DNA of 9,770 nt from Acidobacteriota bacterium (GTDB taxonomy: Bacteria; Actinomycetota; Acidimicrobiia; Acidimicrobiales; SHLQ01). The notes below the pieces were generated by a model. The model saw only the letters and a program-made list of their open reading frames with translations. It was not told the origin of the DNA and made no database searches. Made by a program: the position numbers and the translations under genes. The stretch is taken from assembly GCA_022562835.1 (NCBI GenBank), contig JADFOM010000076.1, forward strand, positions 1 to 9,770. The letters run 5' to 3'. This document shows positions 6,584 through 9,770 of this stretch, one piece after another (positions within the stretch are counted from its first letter, which is position 1; the number at the start of each line of letters is the position of its first letter).

Positions 6584-7795
6584 ATGTCTGGTGCTTTGAG
6601 CGACATTCGGGTCATCGAGATGGGAACGCTGCTGGCGGGGCCGTTCTGTGGACAGCTCCTCGCGGACCACGGCGCGGAGGTGATCAAGGTCGAAGAGCCC
6701 GGCGACGGCGACCCCATGCGCGTTTGGGGCCAGGAGAAGGCCGACGGAAAGTCGCTGTGGTGGCCGGTGGTTGGTCGGGGCAAGAAATCGTTGACCATCG
6801 ATCTGCGCGAGGTCGAAGGACAGGATCTGATTCGATCGTTGGTCGCCGAGGCAGACGTGGTGCTGGAGAACTTTCGGCCAGGGACGCTCGAGAGATGGGG
6901 ACTAGGGCCTGACGAACTGCGTGCCATCAACCCGAGGCTGATTCTGACTCGGGTCAGCGGGTATGGCCAGACCGGCCCCTATTCAGCCCAGCCAGGTTTT
7001 GGCGCGATTGGAGAGGCCCTCGGAGGGATTCGCTATACGACCGGCGACCAGTCGGTTCCGCCGAGCCGGACCGGTGTAAGCATCGGAGACACTCTCACCG
7101 CGATGTTCGCGACGATCGGCACCCTCAACGCTCTACATGCGCGGCACCGTACAGGCGAGGGCCAGGTCGTAGACGCGGCTCTGTATGAGTCCGTGCTCGC
7201 GATCATGGAGTCGCTTCTGACCGAATATCACGTAGCCGGATTCATCCGCGAGCGCACGGGGTCGCTCATTCCCAACATCGCGCCGGCCAATGTGTATCCC
7301 ACCTCAGATGACAAGATGCATTTGATTTCGGCCAATCAAGACTCGGTGTGGCGGCGTCTCGCTGAGGCGATGGGGCGACCGGAACTAGCCGCTGACGAAC
7401 GTTATGCAACGCACATCGCACGCGGCGAATATCAAGAAGAGCTCGACGACGTGATCGCTCAATGGTCGGCGACCCTCGACTCGGACGCGTTGCACGCCGT
7501 GTTGAACGAGCACGACGTTCCGAATGGGAAGATGTATCGCGCGCCCGAGATGCTTGCTGATAGCCATTTCGCGGCACGCGAGGCGATTGCGTGGGTTGAC
7601 AGTCGTGACTTCGGTGAGATCCCGATGCAGAACGTCGTGCCAAAGATGTCGGCGACACCGGGGGAGATCCGCTGGGCCGGTCCGGTGCTCGGCGAACACA
7701 ACAGCGAGGTTCTGCGAGACGTGCTCGACCTCGATGAGGAGTCGATCGACGAACTCCAGCGGCGCGGGATCATCGGTTCCCCAGATCGGTCGTAG
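6584..7795 (+). CDS. Family III (CaiB/BaiF) acyl-CoA transferase
   Basis: This enzyme moves CoA from a donor such as succinyl-CoA to a carboxylic acid through an enzyme-bound anhydride. From the ATG at 6584 it has 403 residues, the usual family length. Landmarks are the N-terminal VIEMGTLLAGPFCGQLLADHGAEVIKVE region (10-37), then VLENFRPGTLERWGL (93-107), SGYGQTGPYS (125-134) and the catalytic segment GVSIGDTLTAMFA. Its aspartate is Asp169, the same number as the catalytic Asp of formyl-CoA transferase. The frame stays open back to 6479, but the extra residues lack family similarity and would overlap the lyase, so the start at SGALSDIRVIEMG is preferred. It diverges from the HMG-CoA-lyase-like gene with about 24 bp between start codons. 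That suggests joint control and a shared pathway: activation of a dicarboxylic acid, then cleavage. The acid itself is not determinable here; succinyl-CoA with hydroxymethylglutarate, citramalate or itaconate are candidates. Confidence 0.92.
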   Translation: MSGALSDIRVIEMGTLLAGPFCGQLLADHGAEVIKVEEPGDGDPMRVWGQEKADGKSLWWPVVGRGKKSLTIDLREVEGQDLIRSLVAEADVVLENFRPGTLERWGLGPDELRAINPRLILTRVSGYGQTGPYSAQPGFGAIGEALGGIRYTTGDQSVPPSRTGVSIGDTLTAMFATIGTLNALHARHRTGEGQVVDAALYESVLAIMESLLTEYHVAGFIRERTGSLIPNIAPANVYPTSDDKMHLISANQDSVWRRLAEAMGRPELAADERYATHIARGEYQEELDDVIAQWSATLDSDALHAVLNEHDVPNGKMYRAPEMLADSHFAAREAIAWVDSRDFGEIPMQNVVPKMSATPGEIRWAGPVLGEHNSEVLRDVLDLDEESIDELQRRGIIGSPDRS

Positions 7796-7797
7796 CG

Positions 7798-7839
7798 GTC
7801 GACGGTCTCGGGAACTGAATGTGTGCGACAACCGTTGAC
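7798..7839 (+). terminator. Weak hairpin after the CoA transferase stop
   Basis: GTCGACGGT (7798-7806) can pair with ACCGTTGAC (7831-7839) over nine bases with one G-U, around a 24-base loop. It begins two bases after the stop and ends five bases before the next start. There is no T-tract and the loop is long, so it may be an inefficient terminator, a regulatory fold of the next gene's leader, or chance. Confidence 0.22.
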
Positions 7840-7844
7840 GTGTC

Positions 7845-9107
7845 GTGAGCATTGATGATGGGTCGACCCGTGCGAGGTACCCATGGGTCGCCCGGGTCGC
7901 AGCGATCGGGTTCATCGTCGCGACCGTTGGGTTGTTGGCTTGGACCGCTATTGGATCTGATTCCGAAGCGGACTCCGCCGATGTCTCTGGTACGGGGCCT
8001 TCGGGCGACGAGATCGCCAACTCAATTGAGCTGCCTCCCGATCTGGGACCAATGCCCGAGCTCGTCGATATTTCGGGTTGGCTCAATACCGACGCGACGA
8101 ACTTCGACGAGGTGCGCAGCGAAGTGACGATCGTGCAGTTCTGGACATTCGGGTGCAGCAACTGCAAAGCGACGCTCCCGCACCTACAGGAGCTCTATAC
8201 GAAACGACATGATGAGGGGCTCGAGATCATCGGCGTACATGCCCACGAATTCGACCACGAACGCGAACCCGACAATGTTGCCGAGGCGGTTGATGACCTC
8301 GGTGTTGTCTGGCCGGTTGCGCTCGATACGAACAAGACCAGTTTCGTGCAATGGCAGGGTTCGCCGCGCTATTGGCCTCGGACTTACGTGATCGACAGCG
8401 AGAACCGGATCCGATTCGATCACATCGGTGAGGGCGCATACGAGGTGACCGAGGGGAAGATACGCGAGCTGCTGAGCGAGGCAGGGTTCGACCTCTCCAT
8501 GATCGCCCCGAACACGGACGCCGAGCCGGTGCTTGACGTCGATTCCATGGGGGTCGAGGCCAGCATGGGGCTGACAAGGGAGCTTTACGCGGGAACGGGT
8601 CGCAACTACTCCGCGCTGATGTCGCAGACCACGCCACCCTACGTCTTGCACTCCGAGTTCTACGAAGGGACTGATATAGACGCGTTGTATCAGGACCCGG
8701 GCATCCATCCGAACCACTTCTTATTCCTGAACGGGCTGTGGACCAACACGGAGGACAGCCTCGTTCACGCGCGAGAGACCGAAGGATACGAGGACTACCT
8801 CGTTCTACAGTTCTTCGCCACCAGCGTCCACGTAGTGATGGCGTCGACGAACTCCGAACCCCTCGATGTGCGCATCACGATAGATGGCGAGCCCATGCTG
8901 CCGGAGCGCGCCGGCGTCGACGTCAAGTTCGACGAGGACGGGAACAGCTACGTGCGGGTCGACGAGTCGCGTATGTACCGCGTCGTCGATATGGACGTGT
9001 TCGACGGCCATGAGCTAAAGCTGAGCTCCACCTCGCCGCACATGGAGGTCTTCGCTTTTACGTTCGGCGCTTATCAGGGCGGCGAACCCGAATCGGGAAC
9101 CGGGTAA
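7845..9107 (+). CDS. Membrane-anchored TlpA-like redoxin with DipZ-type C-terminal domain
   Basis: This 420-residue protein is probably a thiol-disulfide oxidoreductase acting outside the membrane. A short cytoplasmic N-terminus precedes one hydrophobic segment (about 15-37), then an acidic Ser/Gly linker (38-60). The redoxin domain (about 65-220) has WTFGCSNCKATLPHL, with the redox pair Cys104/Cys107, and WPRTYVID with the probable cis-Pro178. Residues about 240-412 match the C-terminal beta-rich domain of mycobacterial DipZ: RELYAGTGRN, NHFLFLNGLW, VRITIDGEP, GVDVKFDEDG and finally VFAFTFGAYQGG. DipZ fuses these two domains to a CcdA-like multi-span membrane domain; here a single helix replaces it. 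An in-frame TGA at 7836 makes the GTG at 7845 the only start before the membrane segment, although no Shine-Dalgarno sequence precedes it. It lies 49 bp after the CoA transferase and 4 bp before a lipoprotein gene, with which it forms an operon. Confidence 0.88.
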   Translation: MSIDDGSTRARYPWVARVAAIGFIVATVGLLAWTAIGSDSEADSADVSGTGPSGDEIANSIELPPDLGPMPELVDISGWLNTDATNFDEVRSEVTIVQFWTFGCSNCKATLPHLQELYTKRHDEGLEIIGVHAHEFDHEREPDNVAEAVDDLGVVWPVALDTNKTSFVQWQGSPRYWPRTYVIDSENRIRFDHIGEGAYEVTEGKIRELLSEAGFDLSMIAPNTDAEPVLDVDSMGVEASMGLTRELYAGTGRNYSALMSQTTPPYVLHSEFYEGTDIDALYQDPGIHPNHFLFLNGLWTNTEDSLVHARETEGYEDYLVLQFFATSVHVVMASTNSEPLDVRITIDGEPMLPERAGVDVKFDEDGNSYVRVDESRMYRVVDMDVFDGHELKLSSTSPHMEVFAFTFGAYQGGEPESGTG

Positions 9108-9111
9108 CCGA

Positions 9112-9770
9112 ATGAAACTGCGCAATGTGGTGGTGGCAATATCCTTGCTCCTGGCGGTCGCTGCTGCGTGCTCGTCCAGCGCCGAGCCGATCGACGAAGC
9201 GTCCTCCGAGGCCGTCGAGTCCCCCCTACTTGCCAACGAGTTCGCTCTGATCAAAGGGCCGGTCTCGCCCGACGGCATGCAGGCCATCTTCGCGACGGCC
9301 GACCTGGGAGTAGGCGAAAACCGCATCGGCTTCGTGCTGACGTCACCCAAGGGGCTACAGCGTGCTCCGGCAGTTAGCGTCTCTTCACGCTTCTTCGCCG
9401 ACGACGGCTCACCGGGAGAGTTGAAGCAGACGGCGCTGGCGGTCTTCCGGCCCTGGCCATACGGTACCCGCGGCCTGTACACGACCACGCTTGATTTCGA
9501 CGCACCCGGGCGCTGGGGCCTCGACATCGTCGTATTGGGCGCGGAGGGTGCCAGCCCGGTCGAGCTGACCTTCGACGTACGAGAAGCTCCTTCGGCGCCC
9601 GCCGTCGGTACGTCGGCTATCCGAAGCGATAGCAAGACCGTGGCCGACGTGTCGAGCGGCAGCGAGCTCACCACCGGGTCGATGTACGATGAGGACCTGT
9701 ACCAGCTGACCATCGCGGACGCGGTGGTCAGCGGACTCCCCTCGGTCGTCGTGATGGCGAGCCCCGCCTT
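9112..9770 (+). CDS. Lipoprotein with probable C-terminal thioredoxin-like domain (3' truncated)
   Basis: The gene starts four bases after the redoxin stop and is open to the end of the window, giving 219 complete codons. The N-terminus is a lipoprotein signal: MKLRN, a hydrophobic run, then AVAAAC with lipidation Cys20, followed by a Ser/Glu-rich tether. Residues about 42-155 form a beta-rich segment (ENRIGFVLTSPKG, RPWPYGTRGLYTT, DFDAPGRWGLDIVV) that resembles Ig-like domains of secreted proteins. After a linker, DLYQLTIADAVVSGLPSVVVMASPA resembles the start of a thioredoxin-like fold; related proteins, as I recall, continue with a Phe-Cys redox motif just past this point, which is cut off here. 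With the upstream redoxin it suggests an envelope thiol-redox or thiol-protein maturation pair. The operon, signal and tether are clear; the thioredoxin call rests on the last 25 or so residues and is tentative. Confidence 0.8.
   Translation, partial: MKLRNVVVAISLLLAVAAACSSSAEPIDEASSEAVESPLLANEFALIKGPVSPDGMQAIFATADLGVGENRIGFVLTSPKGLQRAPAVSVSSRFFADDGSPGELKQTALAVFRPWPYGTRGLYTTTLDFDAPGRWGLDIVVLGAEGASPVELTFDVREAPSAPAVGTSAIRSDSKTVADVSSGSELTTGSMYDEDLYQLTIADAVVSGLPSVVVMASPA

Noticed and set aside
6560..6670. Upstream extension of the lyase reading frame to a start at 6670
   Set aside because: The extra residues are low-similarity, charged sequence that would overlap the well-supported start of the CoA transferase by about 87 bases.
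7385..8167. 260-codon minus-strand open frame across the CoA transferase-redoxin junction
   Set aside because: It is antisense to the end of one clear gene and the start of another and shows no family similarity.
9015..9713. 232-codon open frame on the minus strand opposite the lipoprotein
   Set aside because: Its translation is Ser/Arg-rich and motif-free. The + strand frame has a lipobox, good spacing after the redoxin and domain-like sequence.

Overview
The window is dense, GC-rich bacterial DNA. It holds seven complete genes and one 5'-truncated gene at the left edge, followed by one complete and one 3'-truncated gene at the right edge. Frequent GTG starts, starts without Shine-Dalgarno sequences, and gene content (ergothioneine synthesis, CaiB/BaiF CoA transferase, a DipZ-type redoxin) suggest an actinobacterium, perhaps of the Acidimicrobiia/Ilumatobacter type. 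That placement is inference from gene style, not from a marker gene. Spacing is very tight: two convergent pairs are separated by 7 and 2 bp, one divergent pair by about 24 bp, and co-directional neighbours by 4-12 bp apart from one 49-bp gap.

Region 1 (2-2711) is an ergothioneine locus. egtB (sulfoxide synthase) and egtD (histidine trimethyltransferase) form a leftward operon. Converging on it is the C-terminal part of a class V PLP enzyme of the cysteine-desulfurase-like type, a candidate for the final C-S lyase step. There is no egtA or egtC in the window. The C-terminus of EgtB looks like the form that uses free cysteine rather than gamma-glutamylcysteine, so a short EgtD-EgtB-lyase pathway is plausible.

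Region 2 (2838-4637) is a rightward pair: a galactokinase-family GHMP kinase and a short-chain dehydrogenase. They lie 6 bp apart and in the same reading frame, separated by a TAG stop.

Region 3 (4640-7795) is a CoA-ester/alcohol catabolic block. An HMG-CoA-lyase-family enzyme and a zinc-type alcohol dehydrogenase form a leftward operon. A family III CoA transferase diverges from it. The transferase and lyase fit an 'activate, then cleave' route for a branched dicarboxylic acid such as hydroxymethylglutarate or citramalate/itaconate; the substrate cannot be read from the sequence.

Region 4 (7845-9770) is a rightward cell-envelope thiol-redox operon. It starts with a membrane-anchored TlpA-like redoxin carrying the C-terminal domain of mycobacterial DipZ but no CcdA membrane part. 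A lipoprotein follows, which appears to enter a second thioredoxin-like domain where the window ends.

No RNA genes, mobile elements, CRISPR arrays or phage genes were seen, and no stretch over 300 bp lacks a gene. The largest gap is the 126-bp divergent region 2712-2837.
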